Assembly (NCBI RefSeq): GCF_014649495.1
Contig: NZ_BMTD01000002.1
Span: 62,001 to 126,000, forward strand
DNA from: Streptomyces filipinensis
Lineage (GTDB): Bacteria; Actinomycetota; Actinomycetes; Streptomycetales; Streptomycetaceae
Length of the DNA: 64,000 bases
Direction of reading: 5' to 3'
The position numbers and the translations under genes are program-made. Under the pieces are notes generated by a model, which saw nothing but the letters and a program-made list of their open reading frames with translations, was not told the DNA's origin and made no database searches. Positions 1 to 8,158 of the stretch are shown piece by piece. How positions within the stretch are numbered: position 1 is the stretch's first letter; every line of letters starts with the position of its first letter.

Positions 1-323
1 GCGAACCTGGCCGGGTCGGGGGCGACGACCTCGCGCAGGGCCGTGTTCCACTCCTCGTGGGTGCGCGGGCCGAGCTGGAAGTACCACTCGCTGACCAGGA
101 TCAGGGTGCGGCCCTCGGCCAGGGTGAGGTCGCGCAGCAGACCGGCCAGGGACTCGTCGGGCGGGGCGTCCCAGCGCAGGTAGACCACCCGCAGACCGCG
201 CCGCTCCAGCCTGTCCCCGATCCACGCCGCCCAGGGCCGGTTGAATCCGGCGAAGCTGATCGTGACGGTCTGCCTCGCGGCTCCCTTCCCGGTGGACCGG
301 ACCGGCGTACGAGCTTCAGACAT
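1..323 (-). CDS. fxsT: TIR-domain protein of the FxSxx-COOH system (FxsT-like), C-terminus beyond the window
   Basis: This is a partial gene. It reads leftward from ATG at 323 and is still open at base 1, giving 107 residues. After about 18 basic residues comes a TIR-like fold start: VTISFAGFNRPWAAWIGDRL, then RGLRVVYLRWD and LILVSEWYFQLGPRTHEEWN. I recall this form, with GFNRPW and YFQLGPR, from the N-terminus of FxsT, a TIR plus NTPase plus tetratricopeptide protein encoded with FxS peptides. TIR domains are signalling or NADase modules in immune-type systems; activity here is inferred. It sits 128 nt downstream of the HExxH gene on the same strand, behind a hairpin, so it may be separately controlled. 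Confidence 0.7.
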   Translation of the reverse strand, partial: MSEARTPVRSTGKGAARQTVTISFAGFNRPWAAWIGDRLERRGLRVVYLRWDAPPDESLAGLLRDLTLAEGRTLILVSEWYFQLGPRTHEEWNTALREVVAPDPARF

Positions 324-411
324 GCAGCGGCCTCCAGCACGTAGTCCTCACATCGTAGAACCTCGGCGCGGCGCTGGGGAGTCCGGCGACTGCACCGGCG
401 CGCGCCTCGGT

Positions 412-447
412 CCGACGATCTTCCCGCAGCGAGGAGCGGGAAGTCGG
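412..447. terminator. Hairpin between the HExxH gene and fxsT
   Basis: An 8-bp perfect stem (CTTCCCGC at 420-427 with GCGGGAAG at 436-443) is extended by CCGA/TCGG across a small bulge. It starts 5 nt after the stop codon of the HExxH gene and has no clear T-run. It could end or attenuate transcription of the upstream operon before fxsT. Confidence 0.45.
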
Positions 448-451
448 CATT

Positions 452-1876
452 TCATCGATTCGTGAGCGGCGGTGCCGGAGGCTGACGCTGCCTCCACAGG
501 GTGCGCACGGCTTTGACGTACGCCTGCGCGCGCGCCGTGTAGCCGCGGGGTGCCGGACGCTCGGCGAGCCGTTCGTGGACGGCGGCCATGGCGTCGACGA
601 AGCGGCGGCCCACCGGGGTCAGGTCGGGCGAGCCGACGAGCGCGGGCAGGGCCGCGCCGACCTGGGCGTGGTAGCGGGCGTGTTCCGCCCAGGCGGACTC
701 CCGCCGGGTCGGGTCGGCCAGCGCCCGGCGCTGGAAGAAGTCCGCCAGCGCCAGATGGGAGTAGGTGCCCTGCAGGAGACCGTCGTACGGCCGCGGGTCG
801 GGGCGCCAGGGCGCGAAGTAGCGGGCCTCGGGGCCGGCCCGGTGCAGTTCCACCAGCTCGCCGAGCGCGGCGAGTTTGGTGTGCTGCAGTTCGTGCACGA
901 GGGTCGCGGCGAAGGCCACCGGGGTGGCGGGCGCGCTGCTGAGCAGCGCGCCGAACGCCTCGCGCCGGGTCGCGCTGCAGCTGCCGCGGCCGCCGGCGCC
1001 GGGCGGCAGCTCCAGCGGGACCAGGCAGCGCAGCAGGGTGAGCGCCTCGGTGAGCCGGTGCTCGCCCCCGGTGCGCAGCACGGCGGCGGTGCCGGTCCAG
1101 GTCTGCAGCCACCGCTTGCGTTCGGCGTCGTCGGGGGCCGCGGGTCCGCTCAGCGCGTACGGTCCGGGGTCGCGGGGCGGGACGCGGTAGGGGTCGAGGT
1201 CGTCCAGGGGCATGGGGGCGGCGCCGGGCACCAGGGCGGGCAGGGCGTGGGCTGGCGTCCAGGCGGGGGTCGCGGACCAGGCGCCGGTGCCCTGCTCCAG
1301 GTGCACGGTGGCGTCGGGCGCACCGGGCTGGCGGAGCGTCAGCCTGCCGTCCGTGTGGCGGACGTCGACGCGTACGTCGTCCGGCTCGGCCGTGCGCAGG
1401 GCACCGAGGGAGGGCAGGTGCAGCACACCGTCGCGGGCGGTGAGGGAGGTGGTGAACGGCAGTCCGGCGCGGGCCGCCGCGGCGGCGGCGACCGCGCTGA
1501 AGTGGGCCAGGTCGCGCAGGAGTTCTCCGCGCTCGGGTGGGGCGAGCCGGCCCTCGCGGGGGCTCAGCCCGGTCAGGCAGCGCCTGGCCCAGGGGCCCGT
1601 CAGCGGATGGGTGAGCCGCGCCCGGGCCGGGGAGTGCGCGCCGCCGCCGGTGGCCCGGTCCGCCGCCGTCAGCAGCGCCCAGTCCTCCCGCAGCCGGTCC
1701 CGGGCCGTGCCGGGGCAGACGGCGGGGTCGGCCGCCTCGGCGGCGTCGAGCACGGCGCGCAGCATGAGCAGGCGCCGGGTGTCCTGGTCGCGGGTGAGGA
1801 GCGCGAGGGTGTCGGGACCGCCCTCGGTGCGGCCGAGTTCGGCCAGTGCCCGGTCCGGGACCGCCGGAGGTGTCAC
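452..1876 (-). CDS. HExxH-motif peptide-modification protein of the FxS cluster
   Basis: The protein has 474 residues and its GTG start overlaps the fxsB stop by 4 nt (GTGA), so the two are translationally coupled. The diagnostic HELQH motif lies near residues 328-332, followed by TKLAALGELVELH. Members of this HEXXH family accompany FxsB-type radical SAM maturases. Some recent annotations call them 2-oxoglutarate-dependent peptide beta-hydroxylases; whether this member hydroxylates or cleaves the peptide is not visible in sequence. No signal peptide or membrane segment is seen, so it is probably cytosolic and acts on the FxsA product. The start is set by the overlap and by the unrelated, GC-shadow-like sequence upstream of it. 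Confidence 0.8.
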   Translation of the reverse strand: MTPPAVPDRALAELGRTEGGPDTLALLTRDQDTRRLLMLRAVLDAAEAADPAVCPGTARDRLREDWALLTAADRATGGGAHSPARARLTHPLTGPWARRCLTGLSPREGRLAPPERGELLRDLAHFSAVAAAAAARAGLPFTTSLTARDGVLHLPSLGALRTAEPDDVRVDVRHTDGRLTLRQPGAPDATVHLEQGTGAWSATPAWTPAHALPALVPGAAPMPLDDLDPYRVPPRDPGPYALSGPAAPDDAERKRWLQTWTGTAAVLRTGGEHRLTEALTLLRCLVPLELPPGAGGRGSCSATRREAFGALLSSAPATPVAFAATLVHELQHTKLAALGELVELHRAGPEARYFAPWRPDPRPYDGLLQGTYSHLALADFFQRRALADPTRRESAWAEHARYHAQVGAALPALVGSPDLTPVGRRFVDAMAAVHERLAERPAPRGYTARAQAYVKAVRTLWRQRQPPAPPLTNR

Positions 1877-3072
1877 GGGGTGCCCCCTTCGAGAGAGGCC
1901 GGGACCGCGGGGCGGGTGCCCGGCGTGTCCCCGGCCAGCCGTCCGGCCACATGCTGGATGAAGAGCTGCAGGTCCGCGCAGTACACGGACGGGTTGCGAA
2001 AGCCCTGTCCGGCCCGGTACCGGTGGGCGTAGTGGCCGCCGCCGCACACCGTGACCAGCGGGCAGGCCCGGCACCGGTCGGCCAGGGCCGCCGGGCCGGC
2101 CTGGCGTGCCGCGACGCCGGGGTGGCGCAGGGCCTGGTCGAAGTCGTGCCGGAAGACGTCCAGACCGGTTTCGGCAGCGCCCTCGTAGGCCGACTTCAGC
2201 GAGTCGACCTGCTCGATCGAGCCGTCCGTCTCGACCACGAGGGCGTCGAAGGGCTGGAGCCCGAGCGACTCGGTGGCGGCCGGGAGTCCGAGCAGCAGCG
2301 CCAGGCACTCCTCGAAGAGCCGCACCCGCGTCTCCCGGCGCCCGGCCGACCACCAGCGGTCGAAGACCCGGCACAGCCAGGCGCCGTGGCGGGCGCCGCC
2401 CCAGTGTGGGGGTGGCGCCGACCAGTTCCCGTGCGGCAGCAGCAGGTCCAGCGCGGGCGGGCGGAGGACGAGCAGGGACTCGTACAGGTCGACCGGGTCG
2501 GTGGTGGGGTCGGCGACGGTGAGGAGGCCGGCGTACGCCTGCGGGAAGTGGTCGGCGACCAGGCGGGCGCCGCGTGCCGCGGCGGGCCAGGAGGGCCGTC
2601 CGGCGTGGTCGACGCGGCGGGCGTTGTGCGCGGCGCTTCCGCCGTCGAGGCTGATGCCGATGCGGATGCCGTGCCGGGCGAGGACGGCCGCCCGGTCGTG
2701 GGTCAGCAGGGTGGCGTTCGTCTGGACCGTGGCCTGGACGGTGCAGCCGGCCGGGACGCGGGCGCGCACGTCGTCGGTGAAGCGGGCGAGGGTGTCCGCG
2801 CCGGCCAGCAGGGGTTCCCCGCCGTGCAGGACGAGGGACAGGCTGGTCAGGGCGTGGGTGCGGGCGTGCCGGGCGATGCGGTCGGCGGTGTGCCGGAGGA
2901 CCTCGGCGGGGGCGGCGGCCGGGCGGGTGCGCCAGGTGTGGTCGGGGCCCTCGTACAGGTAGCAGTAGCGGCAGGCGAGGTTGCAGCGGCCGTGCATCTT
3001 CACGATGAACTGCCGGAAGGGGCGGGGGGGCCGGTCTTCGGACGGCGGACGGGTGGCGGTGTCTTCGGACAC
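1873..3072 (-). CDS. fxsB: FxsB-type radical SAM/SPASM peptide maturase
   Basis: This 399-residue radical SAM enzyme is predicted to form the cyclophane crosslink in the FxS precursor. The [4Fe-4S]/SAM motif CNLACRYC is at about residues 30-37, preceded by FRQFIVKMHGR. The C-terminal SPASM-like cysteine cluster (CRACPLVTVCGGG, then YCADL) would bind auxiliary clusters. In this family an aromatic residue is joined to the residue two positions later. I chose the GTG at 3072 (VSEDTATRPP) over the upstream ATG at 3174 because a GGGGGTG sequence precedes it and the extra 34 residues are arginine-rich and not family-like. It lies between the precursor gene (147 nt gap) and the HExxH gene (4 nt overlap). 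Confidence 0.88.
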   Translation of the reverse strand: MSEDTATRPPSEDRPPRPFRQFIVKMHGRCNLACRYCYLYEGPDHTWRTRPAAAPAEVLRHTADRIARHARTHALTSLSLVLHGGEPLLAGADTLARFTDDVRARVPAGCTVQATVQTNATLLTHDRAAVLARHGIRIGISLDGGSAAHNARRVDHAGRPSWPAAARGARLVADHFPQAYAGLLTVADPTTDPVDLYESLLVLRPPALDLLLPHGNWSAPPPHWGGARHGAWLCRVFDRWWSAGRRETRVRLFEECLALLLGLPAATESLGLQPFDALVVETDGSIEQVDSLKSAYEGAAETGLDVFRHDFDQALRHPGVAARQAGPAALADRCRACPLVTVCGGGHYAHRYRAGQGFRNPSVYCADLQLFIQHVAGRLAGDTPGTRPAVPASLEGGTP

Positions 3073-3219
3073 TCCAGCACCCCCATGCCCTAGGCCCCGC
3101 CGGCTGCGATACGAGCGCGCCACGGCCCTTTCCGCCCGTATGGACGCGCATTCCCGGCCAGTGGCCGGGCGCAAACACCGCCCGATCGAAGTTGTCTTCT
3201 TCTGTTCCCAGTTGACCGG

Positions 3220-3411
3220 TCAGAGGCAGTTGTTGAAGCCCCAGAGCATCTCGCTCGGACGCTCCGCCCGCTCCCGCAGGCCCGCGAGCACCTCCTTGAG
3301 GACGGGATGCTCGATGGTGCGCAGCTCCTCCAGGTCCAGCGCCGGCAGATCCGGCAGATCCGGCAGCGGTCCGGCGTTCCCCGGTGCGGGTGACTCGTCC
3401 CGTGCGTCCAT
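3220..3411 (-). CDS. fxsA: FxS-type ribosomal peptide precursor with variant C-terminus FNNCL
   Basis: This is a 63-residue precursor. The acidic, proline-rich leader (PLPDLPDLPALDLEELRT) is followed by a helix-like HPVLKEVLAGLRERAERPSE and the C-terminal core MLWGFNNCL. Members of this family normally end F-x-S-x-x. Here the crosslink acceptor position carries Asn (F59-N60-N61-C62-L63). Asn is accepted by related triceptide maturases, so a Phe59-Asn61 cyclophane is plausible. The start is ATG at 3411; the reading frame stays open upstream to 3564 but that stretch is not precursor-like. The gene is 68 nt after the TPR gene and 147 nt ahead of fxsB in the same transcript. Confidence 0.82.
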   Translation of the reverse strand: MDARDESPAPGNAGPLPDLPDLPALDLEELRTIEHPVLKEVLAGLRERAERPSEMLWGFNNCL

Positions 3412-3479
3412 CCCCGTTCCCCTCTCCCCTGTCTCCCCTGCCCGTGCGGTTGTTCCCGTCGGTTCCCGCTCGTTCCCGC

Positions 3480-6400
3480 TCATTCCAGCTCGGCCAGCCG
3501 GAGCACCGTGTCCGCCGCCGTCGGTCCGCCCGAGCCGAGGCTGCCCTCGGGCAGCCGCGACCACTCGGCACGCGCCGCCCGGTAGGCCTCACGAGCCGCG
3601 CGGGGGCGGGCAGCCGCCTCGTAGGACATACCCCGCCAGTGGTGCGCTTGCGCACCCAGCTCCACCGCGTCCTGGCGCCTGCGCTCCGTTTCGGCCTCCT
3701 CCTCGGCCTCTCGCGCCGACTCGGCCGCCGACCGGAAGGCGTCCACCGCGTCGTCCAGGCGGGTCGGCCGGCCCAGGCTCCGGTAGGCCTCGTACTGCGC
3801 CTGCCCCAGCTCCAGCCGGCAGCGCGCGGCCAGCAGCGGATCGTCCGCGTCCGCCGCCGCCAGGCCGAAGAGGTGCTCCGCCTCCCGCAGATCCACCCGG
3901 TCGCCGCGCAGCCGGTAGCGCAGGATCAGCGCCCGGCCCAGCATCAGCAGCCGGTACGCCGCGTGCGGGCTGCCCGTGGGCGTCTCCGTACGGCAGTCCC
4001 GCAGCACGCGGATCGCCTGGGACAGCGGCTCCCACGCACGGGCCGGGCTCTGCGCGCCCGCGCGGCGCAGCAGCACCTCGCCCCACTCGGCGAGCACGTC
4101 GCAGTAGCCCGTCGCGTCCCTCGGCATGTCCGCCGCCGCCAGCGCGAACGCGTCCGCGGCGTCCCGCAGTTCCCGCGGGTCACCCGACTCCGTGTAGCGG
4201 GCGACCCGGACCCGGCCGGCCCGCACGTGCAGCAGGGAGCGCAGGCTGCGCCGGGTGGTGCTCGCCAGCGCCTCGTCCAGGCGGTCCTGGGCCTCGGCCA
4301 GGTCCCCGCCCGACGCCAGCAGGGCGTCGACCAGGTCGAGGCGGACCCGGACGCTCTCCCGCGCCCGGTCGGCGCCGCCCGGGGCCACGTCCTGGGCCCC
4401 GGCCGTCAGCGCGTCGCGCAGGGACCGGGAGGCCTGCCCGGCGTAGCCGCGGGCCTGCTCCGGATCGGTCGTGGCCTCCGCCAGGCGCAGCAGCAGCCTG
4501 CCGTGGGCGAGCGGCAGCTCGGGCGGGCGGTGCCGGCGGTCCGGCCAGATGTCGGCGAACGCCTCCAGCATGCCGACCGCGCCCTGCAGCAGGGCGCTGT
4601 CACCGCCGAGGCGCCACTGCGTCTCCAGCGCGCCCACCCGCTCCAGGGTCAGCCGCAGCGCCTCCTCCGGCTCCAGCTCGGGCGCGGCGCAGGCCACCGC
4701 GTACTCCCGGTCGGCACGGCTCAGCAGGTCCAGGGCGCCGTGCTGGTCGCCGCGGCGCCGGCGGTCGGTGGCCGCCGCGCGCAGCACCCGGGCCAGCGCC
4801 GCCCGCTCGCGCAGCGCGTGCGGGTGCGCCACGGCCCGCTCGGCGGCCGTCTCCGCCTCCCGCAGCAGCTCGGCCCCGCCCTGCACCTCCCACAGCCGCA
4901 GCGTGGCGTAGGCGTACTCCGCCCACAGCCCGGGATCGGCCCCCGTCGGCCGCTCGTGCTCGGTGGCGCCGCGCAGCAGCTGTACGGCGTCGATCGCGTC
5001 CTGCACCATGCCCTCGGCGTCGAACCGGGCGAGCAGGGTGCGGGCCCGGACCACCGCCGGGTGCGTCGGCCGCTCCCCGGGCGGGGCGCCGTTGCCCCGG
5101 GTGCCGTAGAGACGGAAGTGTTCCGGCAGCGGCATGAAGCGCTCCAGTACCCGGGCCGCGACCTCGGCGAAGGGCTGCGGGACCAGCGTCGCCTCGCCGC
5201 CGTCGCCGTTCTCTCCGGGATAGCCGGTGCCGGGCGCGTAGGCGCGCGCCCGGGCCGCGGCGGGCTCCCGGTCGGGCTCGGCCGCGTCCCCGCCGCCGAG
5301 CTGGGCGAGGGCCAGCGCCGGGAAGTTGGCGCCGCCCTTGCCGAAGCGCTGCTCGATGTACTCGGAACAGTGCTTGAGGACCAGCACCGCCTCGTCCCGG
5401 CCGAGCGTCGACAGCAGCGCCTCGCGCACCTCCGGGTCCATCTCGTACCACTGGACGTCACCCTGCCCGTAGTCCTCCCCCGCCCGCTGGACGAGGCCGC
5501 CGAGCAGCACCTCCGCGAGTTCGGAGGGGCCGGATCCGGGCAGCATCGTGCGCTGCACCAGCTGCATCACGGGCAGGCACAGCGGGGCTGCGGCCAGATA
5601 GACCGCGAGGCGGCCGGCGGTCGGGGAGGCCGCGGAACGGAACCTGCTGACCCGTTCCACCGACGTCGGCCTGCGCGTACGGCGGGGCTCCGGCGCGGGC
5701 GGCTGGTCCGCGCGCACCCAGCCCACCGCGCCCGGCACCGGACCGGTACCGGCCCCGGACAGCAGCCGCGCCCAGGCGCCGAGGGCCACCGGCTCGGGCG
5801 GCAGGACCGGTACGGGCAGCACACCCGGCGGCGGGACCACCGGGGCGCCGTCGGGGGTGCGCATCCGCAGCGCGGTGCCGCCCGGGGTGTCGCCGCGGGT
5901 CAGCCGGCCGTACGTCACGGGCAGCCGGGTGCGGTTCCACAGGCGCTGCGGAAGCGGCTGGAGCACCGCTACGGGGGCGATCCGGGCCAGGTGGTGCAGC
6001 AGCCGGTGCGCGTGGCCACTGCGCCACAGCGGGCCCGCGCAGTCGCTGACCAGCAGGGTGATCCGACGCCCTGTGGGGTCGCTCAGCCGGTCCAGGCCGT
6101 GCAGCGGGGCCGCCTGGGCGTCCGGGCTGCGGCTGACCGCCGGCTCGCCGTCCGGGCCGGCGTGCAGATGGCTGACCTGGACGTCCCCGAAGGCCCCCAA
6201 CTGGGCGAAGACCTGGTGGAGTTCGGTGAAGAGCCGGTCCCACACCCGCATCGAGGGCGCGGCGTCCAGCACCAGCTGGAGCCGGGCGTCGCCGCGGATC
6301 ACGGCGTGCCGGACGGGCAGGATCAGGCCGCCCGCGCGAGCGCTCAGCTCGGCGGTGGCCGTCTCGTCCAGCTCCGTGCGCAGTGCCGGCGCGGCACTGC

Positions 6401-7025
6401 GGTACGCCTGCAACGGCCGCAGGGCGCGCTGGAGTTCGAGGGGCGCGGGCAGCACCGGGGCGACGGGCACACCGACCGGCAGCGCCGTGATCCGCCCGTT
6501 GCCCCGGACGCTCTTGGCGCCGTTCCGGGGCAACGGGTAGAGCGTCACACCGCGGTCAGGGCCGGCGGAGATCGTCTGGGGCCCCTGCCACGGAGGGGCC
6601 GGCACGCCCAGCCGTTCCGGGCCACTGCCGCCCTGCGCGGGCGCAGCCTTGCCGGTTCCCTCGTCCGACGGCGCCGCGGGCCCGGCGCCACCGGCCGCCC
6701 CCTCGCCTTCGTCCGCCTGCCCGGAGCCGGCCCGGCACGCCAGCCACAGGGCGTCGCTCAACCCCTCCACATCGGGCTCCAGCCCGATCTCCCGCAGCCG
6801 CCGCACCAGTTCGGCCAACGGGTCACCACCGCCCCCCTCGGCCGGCCCGACGGGCGGGTCCGCGGGGTCAGGGGTGGATGCGAGGGCGGCCGGGCCGGAG
6901 GGGTCGGGCGGGCCGGAACGGGCCGTGGGTGCCGGCGTGTCGGGCTGACCGAGCCGCTCGGCGGGGGCCGGCGGGCCGGGCCGGTCCGCGGGTTCCGGGC
7001 CGTGTCGTGCCGCTGCGTCGGGCAT
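3480..7025 (-). CDS. SAV_2336-type large protein: vWA-like domain plus tetratricopeptide-rich C-terminus
   Basis: The 1181-residue protein begins with a proline/glycine-rich tail (about 1-75) and a short helical module (DPLAELVRRLREIGLEPDVEGLSDALWLA). A von Willebrand A-like fold follows, with LQLVLDAAPSM, later VSHLH and ITLLVSDCAGPLW. The metal-site DxSxS is degenerate (DAAPS). The C-terminal half, from about residue 600, is alanine/leucine/arginine-rich helical repeats of TPR type. I recognise the N-terminal architecture as the SAV_2336 family. In MoxR systems the vWA partner works with the ATPase, and here the MoxR gene is 7 nt upstream. ATG at 7025 is preferred over TTG at 7028. It probably serves as a scaffold or sensor; no enzyme motif is visible. 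Confidence 0.75.
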   Translation of the reverse strand: MPDAAARHGPEPADRPGPPAPAERLGQPDTPAPTARSGPPDPSGPAALASTPDPADPPVGPAEGGGGDPLAELVRRLREIGLEPDVEGLSDALWLACRAGSGQADEGEGAAGGAGPAAPSDEGTGKAAPAQGGSGPERLGVPAPPWQGPQTISAGPDRGVTLYPLPRNGAKSVRGNGRITALPVGVPVAPVLPAPLELQRALRPLQAYRSAAPALRTELDETATAELSARAGGLILPVRHAVIRGDARLQLVLDAAPSMRVWDRLFTELHQVFAQLGAFGDVQVSHLHAGPDGEPAVSRSPDAQAAPLHGLDRLSDPTGRRITLLVSDCAGPLWRSGHAHRLLHHLARIAPVAVLQPLPQRLWNRTRLPVTYGRLTRGDTPGGTALRMRTPDGAPVVPPPGVLPVPVLPPEPVALGAWARLLSGAGTGPVPGAVGWVRADQPPAPEPRRTRRPTSVERVSRFRSAASPTAGRLAVYLAAAPLCLPVMQLVQRTMLPGSGPSELAEVLLGGLVQRAGEDYGQGDVQWYEMDPEVREALLSTLGRDEAVLVLKHCSEYIEQRFGKGGANFPALALAQLGGGDAAEPDREPAAARARAYAPGTGYPGENGDGGEATLVPQPFAEVAARVLERFMPLPEHFRLYGTRGNGAPPGERPTHPAVVRARTLLARFDAEGMVQDAIDAVQLLRGATEHERPTGADPGLWAEYAYATLRLWEVQGGAELLREAETAAERAVAHPHALRERAALARVLRAAATDRRRRGDQHGALDLLSRADREYAVACAAPELEPEEALRLTLERVGALETQWRLGGDSALLQGAVGMLEAFADIWPDRRHRPPELPLAHGRLLLRLAEATTDPEQARGYAGQASRSLRDALTAGAQDVAPGGADRARESVRVRLDLVDALLASGGDLAEAQDRLDEALASTTRRSLRSLLHVRAGRVRVARYTESGDPRELRDAADAFALAAADMPRDATGYCDVLAEWGEVLLRRAGAQSPARAWEPLSQAIRVLRDCRTETPTGSPHAAYRLLMLGRALILRYRLRGDRVDLREAEHLFGLAAADADDPLLAARCRLELGQAQYEAYRSLGRPTRLDDAVDAFRSAAESAREAEEEAETERRRQDAVELGAQAHHWRGMSYEAAARPRAAREAYRAARAEWSRLPEGSLGSGGPTAADTVLRLAELE

Positions 7026-7032
7026 CAACGCC

Positions 7033-8049
7033 TCACCTCGAACGGTCGAGTCGCTGGATGAGCAGGTCGGCGAGTCGTTCGCGGCTCGGCGGGGCGGCGG
7101 CGTCGGTGAGGTGGATCGCGTTCAACAGCTGGTCGGCGGCGAGGAGTTCGCTGCGGGAACGCTCCAGGAAGCGGGCGATCAGGTCGTCGCCCGCCCGCGC
7201 GGCCTCGTCACCGAGGTGGGCGCGGACGAAGGTGGCGAGCCGGTTGTGGTCGGGCCGGCCCAGCTCCAGATGGATGCACCGGCGCATCAGCGGTGCCGGG
7301 AAGTCCCGCTCCCCGTTGCTGGTGAGCACCACGAACGGGAAGGCGCGGCAGCGCACCCGGCCGTCGCGCACCCGCACCTTGGTGCCGTCGGCGGTGAGCA
7401 CCTCGGCCTCGCCGTCGGGCAGCCGGTCGGCGATGCGCTGCAGCTCGGGTATCTCGAACTCGCCCTCCTCCAGCACGTTCAGCAGGTCGTTGGGCAGGTC
7501 GATGTCACTCTTGTCGAGCTCGTCGATGAGCAGCACCCGCGGGGTGTCCGAGGGCAACAGGGCGGTGCCGAGCGGCCCGAGCCGGATGTAACTGCCGATG
7601 GCCGCCACGGCTCCGGGGCTGCCGGCCGCCGTGCCGTAGCCGCCCTGCGCGGCGATCTGGACGTCCTGCAGCCGGGCGATGGCGTCGTAGTGGTACAGCC
7701 CGTCCTGGAGCGTGGTCCGGCTGACGATGGACCAGCGCAGCACCTCGCCGAGCCCCAGTTCGTACGCCACCGAATGGGCCAGGGTGCTCTTGCCCGCGCC
7801 GGGGCTGCCCGTCACGAGCAGCGGGCGGCGCAGATAGAGCGCCGCGTTGATCATCTCCAGCTCCTCGGCGCCGGGCCGGTGCAGTTCGGCCAGGTGCCGG
7901 TGCGCGCCGAGCCTGCGGTCCTGGGAGCCGTCGCCGTCCGCGTCCCGGCCGGAGAAGTCGCGCCAGGGCGGCGGCGGCGGAAGCCGGCTCATCCCGTCGT
8001 GCGGTTCCCCGGCGCCCCGGTAGATGAGCCACTCACTGGATTCGGTCAT
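7033..8049 (-). CDS. MoxR-type AAA+ ATPase
   Basis: This 338-residue ATPase has Walker A GSPGAGKST at about 81-89, Walker B RVLLIDELDK at about 171-180, and a sensor-like VVLTSNGERDFPAPLMRRC. The insert around GSYIRLGPLGTALLPSDTP is typical of MoxR AAA+ proteins. MoxR ATPases remodel or activate partner proteins together with vWA proteins. The vWA-like gene starts 7 nt downstream and the protease gene ends 109 nt upstream, which matches the published MoxR/vWA/third-component conflict-system layout. It is soluble and presumably hexameric. Its substrate is unknown; the protease or the FxS peptide are candidates by context. Confidence 0.85.
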   Translation of the reverse strand: MTESSEWLIYRGAGEPHDGMSRLPPPPPWRDFSGRDADGDGSQDRRLGAHRHLAELHRPGAEELEMINAALYLRRPLLVTGSPGAGKSTLAHSVAYELGLGEVLRWSIVSRTTLQDGLYHYDAIARLQDVQIAAQGGYGTAAGSPGAVAAIGSYIRLGPLGTALLPSDTPRVLLIDELDKSDIDLPNDLLNVLEEGEFEIPELQRIADRLPDGEAEVLTADGTKVRVRDGRVRCRAFPFVVLTSNGERDFPAPLMRRCIHLELGRPDHNRLATFVRAHLGDEAARAGDDLIARFLERSRSELLAADQLLNAIHLTDAAAPPSRERLADLLIQRLDRSR

Positions 8050-8158
8050 GTCCGGTCCTCGTCGTCACTCGTCCGCCACGGCAGCCGTCGAACGTGCATC
8101 ACGGTATCGACCCTCAGGACCCCTGGTAAGGGGATCCGTAGGGAACGCGCGGCCCGCG

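Noticed and set aside
452..3655. A 1067-codon minus-strand frame running through HExxH, fxsB and fxsA
   Set aside because: Only the part up to 1876 has family motifs; the rest is a frame kept open by high GC and is out of frame with fxsB and fxsA.
3384..7061. A 1225-codon plus-strand frame opposite the SAV_2336 gene
   Set aside because: Antisense of a protein with clear vWA/TPR patterns; sequence is Arg/Gln/Gly-rich without domains.
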